From: Streptomyces cucumeris
GTDB taxonomy: Bacteria > Actinomycetota > Actinomycetes > Streptomycetales > Streptomycetaceae
Reading direction: 5' to 3'
Assembly: GCF_024295805.1 (NCBI RefSeq)
Contig: NZ_JANCLX010000048.1
Location: forward strand, 719 to 44,981
DNA length: 44,263 nucleotides
The notes beneath the pieces are model-generated. The model was given only the letters and a program-made list of their open reading frames with translations. It did no database searches and was not told the DNA's origin. The position numbers and the translations under genes were made by a program. This document shows positions 31,965 to 39,269 of this stretch, piece after piece; position 1 is the first letter of the stretch, and every line of letters starts with the position of its first letter.

Positions 31965-32528
31965 ATGGACCGACACCGCTCCCTGACCGACCTGCTGCGC
32001 ACCGACCGCCGCGCCGCCGAACTGGCCTCCCACCCGTTCGACTTCAACCCTGACTTCTACGAGCATGTCGAACCGGTACGGCTGGCGTCCGGCGCCGCGC
32101 TGGAGGGGGTCGGGAAGGACGCGGGCGGGGGCTCGTTCTTCCTGTGCGGGGAGGGCGGCGATGAACGGCCGGTGCTCTACGCCGACTCCGAGGGCTCGGC
32201 CGGGATCGTCGGTACGAGCCTCCCCGCGGCGCTGTGCCTGCTCATCGGGGCGCCCTGCCGGAGCGATGCGCTGCGCGAGATCGAGCGTGCGGGGCGGGAT
32301 TTCGACGACCGGGAGACCGAAGCCCTGCTCGCCTCGCTCGACGCCGAGTACAGCGAGGACTGCGGTCTGGAGGACCTCGCCGGTGACCGCGCCGAGCTCG
32401 CCGCACGGCTGGGGCTCGCCCCGCTGCCGTCCGCCGCCCGACTGCTGGCGATGACCCGCGAGGCAACGGCCCTCAGCCCGTCGTACGCCCTCCTCAACGA
32501 GGAGGGCGGGGCATACGACCGGCTGTGA
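31965..32528 (+). CDS. Hypothetical protein, SUKH-like features
   Basis: 187 aa, acidic, no signal peptide or membrane helix, so cytoplasmic. I do not firmly recognise the family. The middle segment FFLCGEGGDERPVLYADSEG followed by AGIVGTSLPAALCLLIGAP has the strand-turn-strand then helix pattern of SUKH/SMI1-KNR4-type domains, many of which are immunity proteins, but no toxin gene is adjacent. The C-terminal half is helical with a DAEYSEDCGLEDLAGDRAEL stretch. The start ATG 31965 is preceded by a TAGGGT -10 at 8 nt, suggesting leaderless translation; the in-frame extension upstream to 31896 lacks coding character. It is divergent from asnB with about 220 nt between. Confidence 0.75.
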   Translation: MDRHRSLTDLLRTDRRAAELASHPFDFNPDFYEHVEPVRLASGAALEGVGKDAGGGSFFLCGEGGDERPVLYADSEGSAGIVGTSLPAALCLLIGAPCRSDALREIERAGRDFDDRETEALLASLDAEYSEDCGLEDLAGDRAELAARLGLAPLPSAARLLAMTREATALSPSYALLNEEGGAYDRL

Positions 32529-32531
32529 CGA

Positions 32532-32548
32532 GGTCCGGCCACCGGACC
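32532..32548. terminator. Short hairpin between convergent genes
   Basis: GGTCCGG (32532-32538) and CCGGACC (32542-32548) with a CCA loop, starting 4 nt after the stop of the upstream gene. It is a short stem. Confidence 0.5.
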
Positions 32549-32635
32549 GGCGGCGCGCGCCGGGTGTTCCGGCCCCGGCGGCGGCTCTGCCGGTACCGCG
32601 TGGCGCCGGGTGCTTCGACCCCGCCGACGGTGTGA

Positions 32636-33541
32636 TCAGGACGGGATCGGGACCGCCTGGCCGCTGACGCGGACCCGCGGGTCGTCGGGGGTGACCTCGA
32701 CGAGGAGGTCGCTGGGGCGGCCCATGTCCTCGCCCTGGCGGATCCGCACCCGCGTCGCCTCATGGACCAGGCCCAGCGTCCGCAGATAGCCGCCGAAGGC
32801 GGCGGCCGCGGCGCCGGTGGCCGGGTCCTCGACCACACCGCCGACCGGGAACGGGTCACGGGCGTGGAAGTCGAAGCGGTCCGGGTCCTCGCGCCACACC
32901 AGGTGCACGGTGGTCCAGCCGTGCCGGGTCATCAGCTCCTCCAGCGCGTTGAAGTCGTAGTCCAGCGCGGCCAGCCGCTCCCGGGTGACGGCGGCCAGGA
33001 CGAGGTGGTCGTTGCCCGCGAAGGAGACGTGCGGGGGCAGGGCGGGGTCGAGGTCGTCCCGGGACCAGCCGAGGGCCGTCAGCGCCGCGTCCAGCTCGGA
33101 GTCCGTGGCGGGGCGGGACCGGGTGGGCACGCTGGTGAGGGTCGCGCGGGGCGGTCCGTCGCCGTCCGTCGAGGTGTGCACCTTGATCTCCCCCGACGCC
33201 GTGTCGAAGACCAGCTCACCGGGGCCGTCGCGCTCGGCGAGGGCGACGGACGTGGCCACGGTGGCGTGGCCGCAGAACGCCACCTCCGCGCGCGGGCTGA
33301 AGAACCGCAGCCGGTAGCGGCGCGCGGTCTCGTCCCGCTCGGTGAGGAACGCGGTCTCGGAGTAGCCGAGCCGGGCGGCGATGGCGGTCATCGCCGCGTC
33401 GTCGAGCGCGAGGGCCCCGGCGTCGAGGACCACCCCGGCGGGGTTGCCGCCCGAGGGGTCGGTGGTGAAGGCCGAGTAGCGCAGTACGTCGGTGTCGTTC
33501 AGCTCGGTGTCGTTCAGCGGTGCGGTCGTCATGGGAACCAT
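32636..33541 (-). CDS. PhzF-family isomerase/epimerase-like protein
   Basis: 301 aa, the usual length. PhzF-type proteins have a two-domain diaminopimelate-epimerase-like fold and catalyse isomerisation of small metabolites. The catalytic Glu is in YSETAFLTE (Glu62), and the other signatures are FTTDPSGGNPAGVV, EVAFCGHATVAT and the C-terminal VEDPATGAAAAAFGGYL. All the expected site motifs are present; the substrate is unknown and there are no phenazine genes. ATG 33541 is supported by GGGGGCG at 4-10 nt; ATG 33532 is a second option. It is divergent from a LysR gene with 75 nt between, the typical target-regulator arrangement. Confidence 0.93.
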   Translation of the reverse strand: MVPMTTAPLNDTELNDTDVLRYSAFTTDPSGGNPAGVVLDAGALALDDAAMTAIAARLGYSETAFLTERDETARRYRLRFFSPRAEVAFCGHATVATSVALAERDGPGELVFDTASGEIKVHTSTDGDGPPRATLTSVPTRSRPATDSELDAALTALGWSRDDLDPALPPHVSFAGNDHLVLAAVTRERLAALDYDFNALEELMTRHGWTTVHLVWREDPDRFDFHARDPFPVGGVVEDPATGAAAAAFGGYLRTLGLVHEATRVRIRQGEDMGRPSDLLVEVTPDDPRVRVSGQAVPIPS

Positions 33542-33576
33542 GGTCGCCCCCGGCGGTCATCGTGTCCAACGATTCC

Positions 33577-33610
33577 TTCCGCTGACTCCCATCGGAAATG
33601 CCGATAGCCT
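33577..33610 (+). promoter_or_regulatory. lysR promoter with overlapping operator-like repeats
   Basis: CTGACT (33582-33587) and TAGCCT (33605-33610) are exactly 17 nt apart, and the GTG start is 7 nt after the -10, so the transcript is probably leaderless. TTCCG-N11-CGGAA (33577-33597) is a LysR-type T-N11-A site over the -35. ATCGG-N5-CCGAT (33591-33605) covers the spacer. Autorepression and control of the divergent phzF-like gene are likely. Confidence 0.6.
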
Positions 33611-33616
33611 GTCGGT

Positions 33617-34516
33617 GTGGACACTCGACTCCTGCGGACGTTCGCGGCCCTGATGAGGACCGGGAGCTTCACCGCCACCGCCGCCGAACTCCATCTCGCG
33701 CAGTCCACCGTGACGGTCCAGATCCGCACGCTGGAGCGGGAGCTGGGCACCCGGCTCTTCGACCGGCTGCCCTCCGGGACCCTCCCGACCAGCACCGGGC
33801 GCCGGCTGCTGAAGGAGGCCGAGGGCGTCCTGGACGCCGAGGCCCGGCTGCGGGCGGCCGCGGCGGCCGGGAGCGCGGACACCGCGGACGGCACGGTGGA
33901 GGGACAGGTCGTCCTGGGCGCGGGCGAGTCGCTGTGCGCGTCCCGGCTGCCCGGCCTCATCGCCTCGCTGCGCCGCAGCCACCCCGGGATCGACCTCGAA
34001 CTCCACGCGGTGGGCACCGAGGCCGCCGTGGCGGGGCTGCGCTCGGGACGGCTGGACCTCGTCCTGCTGCTGGAGCCGGAGGTGGCCGACCCCGAGCTCA
34101 CCGCCCGCGCGATCACCCGCGAACCGCTGGTGTGCCTGTCCGGCCCGGACCATCCGCTGGCCGGGCGGGAGGTGGGCTGGGAGGAGCTGACGGGGGAGCG
34201 CTTCTTCGTCCATGAGCAGGGGTGTTCCTACAGCGACGAGCTGGTCCGCACCCTGCTCGCGCTGCCCGGCCCGGCGCCCCGGCTCACCCGTTTCGGCAGT
34301 GTCGAGGCGGCGCGCTCGTGCGTGGCGGCCGGTCTGGGGCTGACCCTCCTCCCCCGCACGACGGTCGAACGGCAGCTCGCGGAAGGGGCGTTGGCCGAGG
34401 TCCACGCACCCGTCGTACCGCCGGTGCCCGTCCAGCTCACCCGGCACCGCCGCCGCTGGACCAGCCCGGCGGCACGGGCGGTGGCCGATGAGCTCACCCG
34501 GCTGATGGCCGCGTAG
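33617..34516 (+). CDS. LysR-family regulator divergent from the PhzF-like gene
   Basis: 299 aa, standard LysR length. The N-terminal HTH is DTRLLRTFAALMRTGSFTAT followed by AAELHLAQSTVTVQIRTLERELGTRLFDRL, a canonical LysR signature. The effector domain (about 95-290) opens with GQVVLGAGESLCASRLPGL and holds the usual two-lobe pattern. The GTG start at 33617 follows a TAGCCT -10 by 7 nt without a Shine-Dalgarno, so leaderless translation is likely. It probably regulates itself and the PhzF-like gene through the inverted repeats in the shared 75-nt region. The co-inducer is unknown; relatives in this arrangement often control small-molecule metabolism. Confidence 0.92.
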   Translation: MDTRLLRTFAALMRTGSFTATAAELHLAQSTVTVQIRTLERELGTRLFDRLPSGTLPTSTGRRLLKEAEGVLDAEARLRAAAAAGSADTADGTVEGQVVLGAGESLCASRLPGLIASLRRSHPGIDLELHAVGTEAAVAGLRSGRLDLVLLLEPEVADPELTARAITREPLVCLSGPDHPLAGREVGWEELTGERFFVHEQGCSYSDELVRTLLALPGPAPRLTRFGSVEAARSCVAAGLGLTLLPRTTVERQLAEGALAEVHAPVVPPVPVQLTRHRRRWTSPAARAVADELTRLMAA

Positions 34517-34554
34517 GCCCGGCCCGGCGGAGCTGCCCTCGGGGTGTGGCGCGG

Positions 34555-35022
34555 TCAGCGCGGGACGGCCCCTGCCTGGGCGCCGACCACGACGGTGGCA
34601 CCGGAGTCCAGGCCGTTCAGGCCGCTCAGGCCCCCCACGGCATCCAGGGCGTCCAGGACCCGGGCCGCACTCGCCCCGTCGGCCAGGTCCGCCACCTCCG
34701 TACGGGTGGCCCAGCGCCAGGCGCGGGTCCGGGGTCCGGTGACGGGGGCGCCGTCGCGCGCCGTGCAGCGGAAGACCAGGGAGAGCGCCGGACCCGTCAT
34801 GTCCTTGTAGACACCGGTGAGCGTCGCCGGGAGCGCGATGGTGACCCCCGTCTCCGCGAGGACCTCGCGGCGCAGCGCCTCGGGGATGGTGGCGGCCGCG
34901 TCGAGCGTTCCGCCCGGCGGCTCCCAGCCGCCGCCGTCCCGCCGCTTCACCAGCAGCGCCCGGCCCCGCGCGTCGACGACCACTCCGGCGACGCGCACGG
35001 CGTGCGGACGGTCAGCGGTCAC
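34555..35022 (-). CDS. Nudix hydrolase-like protein with degenerate Nudix box
   Basis: 155 aa Nudix fold (AVRVAGVVVDARGRALLVKR, WEPPGGTLD, then the box). The consensus Gx5Ex7REUxEExGU is here GTLDAAATIPEALRREVLAE followed by TGV: the first Glu is Ala and the first of the EE pair is Ala, while the R-E and last Glu are kept. Loss of a metal-binding Glu suggests weak, altered or no hydrolase activity. The C-terminus has an odd Gly/Leu-rich repeat (LDAVGGLSGLNGLDSG). The GTG start at 35020-35022 is supported by GAGGGGG at 10-16 nt and GAGGA nearer; the longer frame upstream looks non-coding. It is convergent with the LysR gene. Confidence 0.85.
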   Translation of the reverse strand: MTADRPHAVRVAGVVVDARGRALLVKRRDGGGWEPPGGTLDAAATIPEALRREVLAETGVTIALPATLTGVYKDMTGPALSLVFRCTARDGAPVTGPRTRAWRWATRTEVADLADGASAARVLDALDAVGGLSGLNGLDSGATVVVGAQAGAVPR

Positions 35023-35145
35023 GGTCCTCGGCCCCCTCGGCTGGCGGGGCCCCACCGTAGCAACGGGCCCCGCGCGCCGGGGCGTCGTTGTCCGGGGATG
35101 AGCAAGGCCCGGACCGTACATGTCACGGCGCGCGGCCCGCACACG

Positions 35146-36738
35146 TCACGGCCCGTGCTTCACCACCGACTTGGACACCAGCCGGTCCCGTACGAAGCAC
35201 AGCCGGTAGGCGTCCGCGGACATCAGTGAGGTGCTGTAGTGGACGCAGTCCTGGCCGCGGGGCGGGGCCGGGGCGCCGTCGGGCGCTCCGTCCCGGGTGA
35301 ACAGCGGCAGCCGCGGCGTCACCTCCTCGCGCGGGGTGCCCACCGGCAGCCGGTCGTAGGTGTCCCGGTCCAGCACCGAGAAGTACGAACTCGCCAGGCT
35401 GACGGGGAGCATCAGCAGCAGGATCCCGGCCAGCGCCGCCACCGGCGCCACCACGGCCTGGGTGAGCTGACGCCGCACCCGGCGGCGGGCGCGGGTCAAC
35501 TCCCGCCCGGAGGCGGTGAGCCGGGAGAGGTCCCCCGCGGCCCGTGGCGGGGGAGCGGCCGTGGCGGGAAGTTCGGCGGTCAGCTCGAAACCCCCGTCCG
35601 GGGCCGGTCCCGCGCGGAGCACACCGCCCGCCAGCCGCACCCGCTCGTCGAGTCCGACCAGACCCGAGCCACCGGAGACCACCCCCGGCAGCGGGGCCGC
35701 GGCGGGAGGGGGGTTGACGACGGTGAGGGTGACCGCCGGGGGTTTTCCGGTGCGGACCAGACGGACCCGGACGGCCGCGCCCGGCGCGTGTTTGGCGGCG
35801 TTCGTCAGCCCCTCCTGGAGCACCCGGTGTACGGCGAGGGCGGCCATCGGCGGGAGTCCGGCCGTCTCGCCCCGGCGTTCCAGGGTGATGTCGAGCCCGG
35901 AGGCGCGGGCGCGTTCCACCAGGGTCTCGGCGTTCTCCCCGGGCGGGGCGGCGACGGGGTCGTCCGCCGGCTCGTCGTCCGTGCGCAGCACCCCGATGAT
36001 CTCGCGCAGCCGTGCGGTCGCCGTGCCCGCGGCCGCGCGCAGCTCCCCGGCGGCCCGCTGCTGGTCCGCGGTGAGCGTGGCGTCGACCTCCAGGGCGGCG
36101 GCCCGCACCGCGATCAGCGTCAGCTCATGGCCGAGGGAGTCATGCATATCGCCCGCGATACGGGCCCGTTCGCGATAGCGGGTGCGCTCCGCCACCACCT
36201 GCTGTTCGCGTTCCATCCGGTCGGCCAGCCGCCAGCCCAGCCGCGCCAGTTCGGCGTGCTGACGGCGGTAGCGGCCCAGCAGCCACGGCAGTCCGGCGGC
36301 ACCCAGCAGGGTCAGCAGCAGCCCCGGCCACGCCCACAGGTCCCGTTCGGCCACCACGCACAGCGGCAGTCCCGCCACCGCCACCGAGCCGAGGAACCAC
36401 AGCACGGGGCGGGCCGCGGCCGTCCGGCATCCGGCGAGGAAGCCGAACACCGCCAGCGCGGGCCAGTACAGCGGGGTGAACAGCTTGGCGCTCAGGGCCA
36501 GACCGAGCGCCACCGGGACCCCGAGCGCGGCCAGCGGCCACCGGCGGCCCACCGCCACCGCCGCCCCGAGCAGCGGCGCCGCCGTGAACGCCACCACCTT
36601 GGCCCGGCCGTACGAGGAGAGGGCCGCCTCGGAGGCGGGCGGCAGCCACAGCGCCAGCCACAGCGCGGCGTCCAGGAGCCGGGAGACCCACCCCCGCCCC
36701 CGCGCCGGTACGAACCGTCGGAACCCACTGCGCAGCAT
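35146..36738 (-). CDS. NarL-type sensor histidine kinase with C-terminal BamE-like domain
   Basis: 530 aa. Residues about 20-160 hold several membrane helices. The HisKA_3 helix has the phospho-acceptor His199 in AGDMHDSLGHELTLI, and the HATPase follows, with GLTNAAKHAPGA as N-box and GSGLVGLDERVRLAGG as G box. Unlike ordinary members it continues about 120 residues: a further membrane helix (about 425-448: VVAPVAALAGILLLMLPVSL) and then an outside domain with DTYDRLPVGTPREEVTPRLP, the SmpA/BamE-like pattern, containing two Cys (GQDCVHY, RLCFVRD). The kinase thus seems to sense with an exported C-terminal part. The start at ATG 36738 is chosen over GTG 36810; neither has a clear Shine-Dalgarno. 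It follows its regulator gene. Confidence 0.9.
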   Translation of the reverse strand: MLRSGFRRFVPARGRGWVSRLLDAALWLALWLPPASEAALSSYGRAKVVAFTAAPLLGAAVAVGRRWPLAALGVPVALGLALSAKLFTPLYWPALAVFGFLAGCRTAAARPVLWFLGSVAVAGLPLCVVAERDLWAWPGLLLTLLGAAGLPWLLGRYRRQHAELARLGWRLADRMEREQQVVAERTRYRERARIAGDMHDSLGHELTLIAVRAAALEVDATLTADQQRAAGELRAAAGTATARLREIIGVLRTDDEPADDPVAAPPGENAETLVERARASGLDITLERRGETAGLPPMAALAVHRVLQEGLTNAAKHAPGAAVRVRLVRTGKPPAVTLTVVNPPPAAAPLPGVVSGGSGLVGLDERVRLAGGVLRAGPAPDGGFELTAELPATAAPPPRAAGDLSRLTASGRELTRARRRVRRQLTQAVVAPVAALAGILLLMLPVSLASSYFSVLDRDTYDRLPVGTPREEVTPRLPLFTRDGAPDGAPAPPRGQDCVHYSTSLMSADAYRLCFVRDRLVSKSVVKHGP

Positions 36739-36819
36739 GGGGCCAGCATCGTCGATCGGTCCCGCGGGGCGCCCCCGCCGAAAGTAAGGAGTCGGGAGCG
36801 AGGACTCCACGCGGCCCGG

Positions 36820-37476
36820 TCACTCCTCGGGGACGAGACCCGCCTCATGGGCCAGGACCGCCGCCTGCACCCGGTTCCTGACGCCGAGCCGGGCGAGCAC
36901 CTGGCTGACGTACGCCTTCACCGTGCCCTCGACCAGATGCAGCCGCCGGGCGATCTCCGCGTTGGACAGCCCGGCGCCCACCAGACCGAGCACCTCGCGC
37001 TCGCGTCCGGTCAGCTCCCCGGTCCGCGCGCGGGCCTCGGCCCGCCGGCCCAACTGCCCGCTGTCGAGCTGTTCGATGACCCGCCGGGCCACCGAAGGGG
37101 AGAGATACGCACCGCCCCCGGCCACCGCCCGCACCCCGGAGATCAGCTCGCGCGGATCGCCGGACTTCAGCACGAAACCGGCCGCGCCGGAGCCGAGGGC
37201 GCTCGCGACGTACTCGTCCTCCGAGAAGGTCGTGAGCATCATGACGGCCGTGCCGGGCAGCGCCCGGCCGAGTTCGGCCGCCGCCCGGAGCCCGTCGAGC
37301 CGGGGCATCCGGACATCGAGCAGACACAGGTCCGGGCGGTGCTTCAGGGCGAGTTCGACGGCCTGGTGGCCGTCGGCGGCCTCGGCGACGACGTCGATGT
37401 CCCCGGCCGCGCCGAGGATGGCCGCCACCCCGGCGCGGATCATCGGTTCGTCGTCCGCGAGCAGCACACGGATCAT
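36820..37476 (-). CDS. NarL/LuxR-type response regulator
   Basis: 218 aa. The receiver domain has the acidic pair LADDEP, the phospho-acceptor Asp54 (LCLLDVRMP), the Thr switch MLTTFS and Lys in FVLKSGD. The C-terminal LuxR HTH is LTGREREVLGLVGAGLSNAE followed by IARRLHLVEGTVKAYVSQVL. The start is set at ATG 37476 (MIRVLLADDEP), where relatives begin, although in-frame ATGs at 37500 and 37509 exist. It precedes the kinase gene by 81 nt and is the likely partner. It lies downstream of the ECF sigma factor gene but a hairpin separates them. Confidence 0.93.
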   Translation of the reverse strand: MIRVLLADDEPMIRAGVAAILGAAGDIDVVAEAADGHQAVELALKHRPDLCLLDVRMPRLDGLRAAAELGRALPGTAVMMLTTFSEDEYVASALGSGAAGFVLKSGDPRELISGVRAVAGGGAYLSPSVARRVIEQLDSGQLGRRAEARARTGELTGREREVLGLVGAGLSNAEIARRLHLVEGTVKAYVSQVLARLGVRNRVQAAVLAHEAGLVPEE

Positions 37477-37513
37477 CGGTTCGGCTCTTCCCCCGGTCAT
37501 GGGGGCCACGCTA

Positions 37514-37538
37514 CCGGGGCCCGGTCCGCCGGCCCCGG
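37514..37538 (-). terminator. Hairpin between the ECF sigma gene and the NarL regulator
   Basis: CCGGGGCC (37514-37521) and GGCCCCGG (37531-37538) form an 8-bp stem with a 9-nt loop, 17 nt after the sigma-gene stop. Confidence 0.5.
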
Positions 37539-37555
37539 CCCCGGCTCCCGCGGGC

Positions 37556-38158
37556 TCAGGCCGCCGACGCCAGCAGCGCGGTCATCTCCTCCCGGGCACG
37601 GGCCACCCGGGAGCGCACGGTCCCGATGGGACAGCCGGTCGCCTCGGCGGCGTCCGCGTAGGGCAGCCCGAGCAACTGGGTCAGCAGGAACATCTCGCGC
37701 CGCGCCGGGTCGAGTTCCGCCAGCAGGTCGAGCAGGGCCACCCCCTCGTCGAACCCGGGCAGCCCGACCGGCTGGGCCCGTTCGGCCACCTCCTGCCAGT
37801 CGTCGGTGTCGAGCAGCCGGGGGCGGGCGGCGGCCCGGCGGTAGCGGTCGATGACCACACGGCGGGCGATCGACAACAGCCAGGTACGGGCGGAGGAGCG
37901 CCCGGCGAACGAGGGCAGCCCGGTCAGCGCCCGCAGATAGGTCTCCTGGACGAGGTCGTCGACGGCGTGCGGATCGGAGCTCAGACGCAGGACGAAGCGG
38001 CGGACATCGCGGCGGGTGGCGCGGATGAACCGCTCCACGGCGTCGGGGTCACCGTCGCGGGCGGCCAGGGCCCAGGCGGTGATCCGCTGGGCGTCGTCCC
38101 CGACGGCGTCGTGCGGGGCATCGTCGTTGAGGGCGGCGTCGTTCAGGGCGACGGGCAT
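37556..38158 (-). CDS. ECF (group 4) RNA polymerase sigma factor
   Basis: 200 aa. Region 2 contains DDLVQETYLRALTGLPSFAG then RTWLLSIARRVVIDRYRR, with the core-binding and -10-recognition helices. Region 4 has LLGLPYADAAEATGCPIGTV and RSRVARAREEM for -35 recognition. There is no C-terminal extension. A zf-HC2 anti-sigma gene is not adjacent, which is unusual; the Met/His-rich membrane protein upstream might take that role (inference). The start ATG 38158 (MPVALND) has GGAAGGA about 9 nt upstream. A short N-terminal ALNDAALNDDAPHD stretch is repetitive. Promoter targets are unknown; a GGAACTT is found ahead of the PepSY gene. Confidence 0.92.
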   Translation of the reverse strand: MPVALNDAALNDDAPHDAVGDDAQRITAWALAARDGDPDAVERFIRATRRDVRRFVLRLSSDPHAVDDLVQETYLRALTGLPSFAGRSSARTWLLSIARRVVIDRYRRAAARPRLLDTDDWQEVAERAQPVGLPGFDEGVALLDLLAELDPARREMFLLTQLLGLPYADAAEATGCPIGTVRSRVARAREEMTALLASAA

Positions 38159-38211
38159 CGTCAAACGTCCTTCCGGAGGCGGTGGACGGTCCGCGGGTAC
38201 GCGTCGGCGCG

Positions 38212-38238
38212 ACGGCGCACGGCTCAACGGCGCACGGC
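38212..38238. repeat. 12-bp direct repeat upstream of the sigma gene
   Basis: ACGGCGCACGGC occurs at 38212-38223 and 38227-38238, 15 nt apart, in the otherwise gene-free 243 nt between the sigma gene and the membrane-protein gene. It could be a binding site or chance in GC-rich DNA. Confidence 0.35.
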
Positions 38239-38401
38239 GCTCCGCGCGGGGACGCGGGCGTGCGGGTGTGCGCGGACGACGGCCGGGAGCGGTACGGGAC
38301 GGGCCCGCGGAACCGGGGCATCGGTCCGGCGCCGGGAACGGGCGCCGGTACTCCGCCCTCACCGGTGCGCGCCGCGGGAAGGACGTGCGGAGGAAGGGCG
38401 G

Positions 38402-39064
38402 TCAGTGACAGGGCAGCGGACGCCCCGGCGGCCCTCTGCGACGGATCACATGCCACAGCTCCGCGCTGCGCAACCGGCGTGCGGTGGTGGACGGGGCGGC
38501 CGGTGCGGGCGGTTCGGCCGCCACCGCGCCCAGCATGCGCAGGGCGATGCGCAGCGGGACGAACACGGCCGCGGCGAGCGCCCGGACGAGCCGGAAGGCG
38601 GCGGTCTCACCGTGCCACAGCCACACTCCGCTGAGGAGCGTGGCGAGCAGGTGCGCGAGGGCCATGGCGGCGCCGCCGTGCCAGGGCCAGTCCATCGGGT
38701 CCGGTGACGAGCCGGTGCCGGACATACCGTGCCCGCCGTTATGTGGGGACATGGGCATCGGCATGGGGTGGTGCATGCCTGTGTGCGCGGGGGCCGGACC
38801 CACCGACTCCGCGAGCATGAAGAGCACATGCAGCCCGCACTGGGCGACCACCGTCGCACCGGTCACGGCCAGCGCTCCGCGCTCCCGTCCGGCGGGCCAC
38901 CACGCAATCGCCGTCGTTCCGGCGAAGGCGCAGCCCACCGACCACGGCGGCAGGGTGCCGCCGGAGATGAGCGCGTGTCCGAGGGCCGTGACCACGACGC
39001 ACACCGCCGCGAACACGGCGGCTCGCGCGAGGCGGAAGATCGACCCGGTGGCCATGGCCGTCAT
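38402..39064 (-). CDS. Met/His-rich membrane protein, family unknown
   Basis: 220 aa. Five or so hydrophobic segments flank a central outside or loop region rich in Met and His (TGMHHPMPMPMSPHNGGHGM). A further pair of helices follows (HGGAAMALAHLLATLLSGVW; TAAFRLVRALAAAVFVPLRI), then a basic C-terminal tail. Met/His clusters of this kind bind Cu(I)/Cu(II) in periplasmic copper proteins. The protein lies between an ECF sigma gene and a divergent PepSY gene that has a similar Met/His loop. ATG 39064 is preferred; ATG 39055 also possible; no strong Shine-Dalgarno. A copper-related role is inferred from composition and context, not from a recognised family. Confidence 0.75.
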   Translation of the reverse strand: MTAMATGSIFRLARAAVFAAVCVVVTALGHALISGGTLPPWSVGCAFAGTTAIAWWPAGRERGALAVTGATVVAQCGLHVLFMLAESVGPAPAHTGMHHPMPMPMSPHNGGHGMSGTGSSPDPMDWPWHGGAAMALAHLLATLLSGVWLWHGETAAFRLVRALAAAVFVPLRIALRMLGAVAAEPPAPAAPSTTARRLRSAELWHVIRRRGPPGRPLPCH

Positions 39065-39161
39065 CGTGCCAGCGCGCGTCGCCGGGGACGGCGGCCCGGC
39101 GAATCTTCGTCCCCGCATGACAAACGGGCACCGATGTGTGCCAGCTCACACCCGGGACTCC

Positions 39162-39188
39162 GGAACTTGCGCGTCCGCTTGGCCGACC
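39162..39188 (+). promoter_or_regulatory. Possible ECF-type promoter ahead of the PepSY gene
   Basis: GGAACTT (39162-39168) is a typical ECF -35. The -10 region at 16 nt reads CCGACC, only loosely like CGTC. Further on, GTCGTGC (39211-39217) and GCACGAC (39234-39240) could form a leader hairpin. A sigma gene lies one gene away. Confidence 0.3.
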
Positions 39189-39269
39189 ACTCAACCGGCA
39201 CTCCTGTGCCGTCGTGCGGACCGCCCCCGTGCGGCACGACCGACATCCCCCTCGATCCGGGAGCCGTCC

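Noticed and set aside
35239..37854. 871-codon plus-strand open frame opposite the NarL two-component genes
   Set aside because: It spans three real genes on the other strand and has no recognisable motif; codon positions do not show the usual third-position GC pattern for this strand.
38159..38401. Zinc-finger anti-sigma gene for the ECF sigma factor
   Set aside because: No frame in this interval contains the HxxxCxxC motif or a membrane helix; the interval seems gene-free with a short direct repeat.
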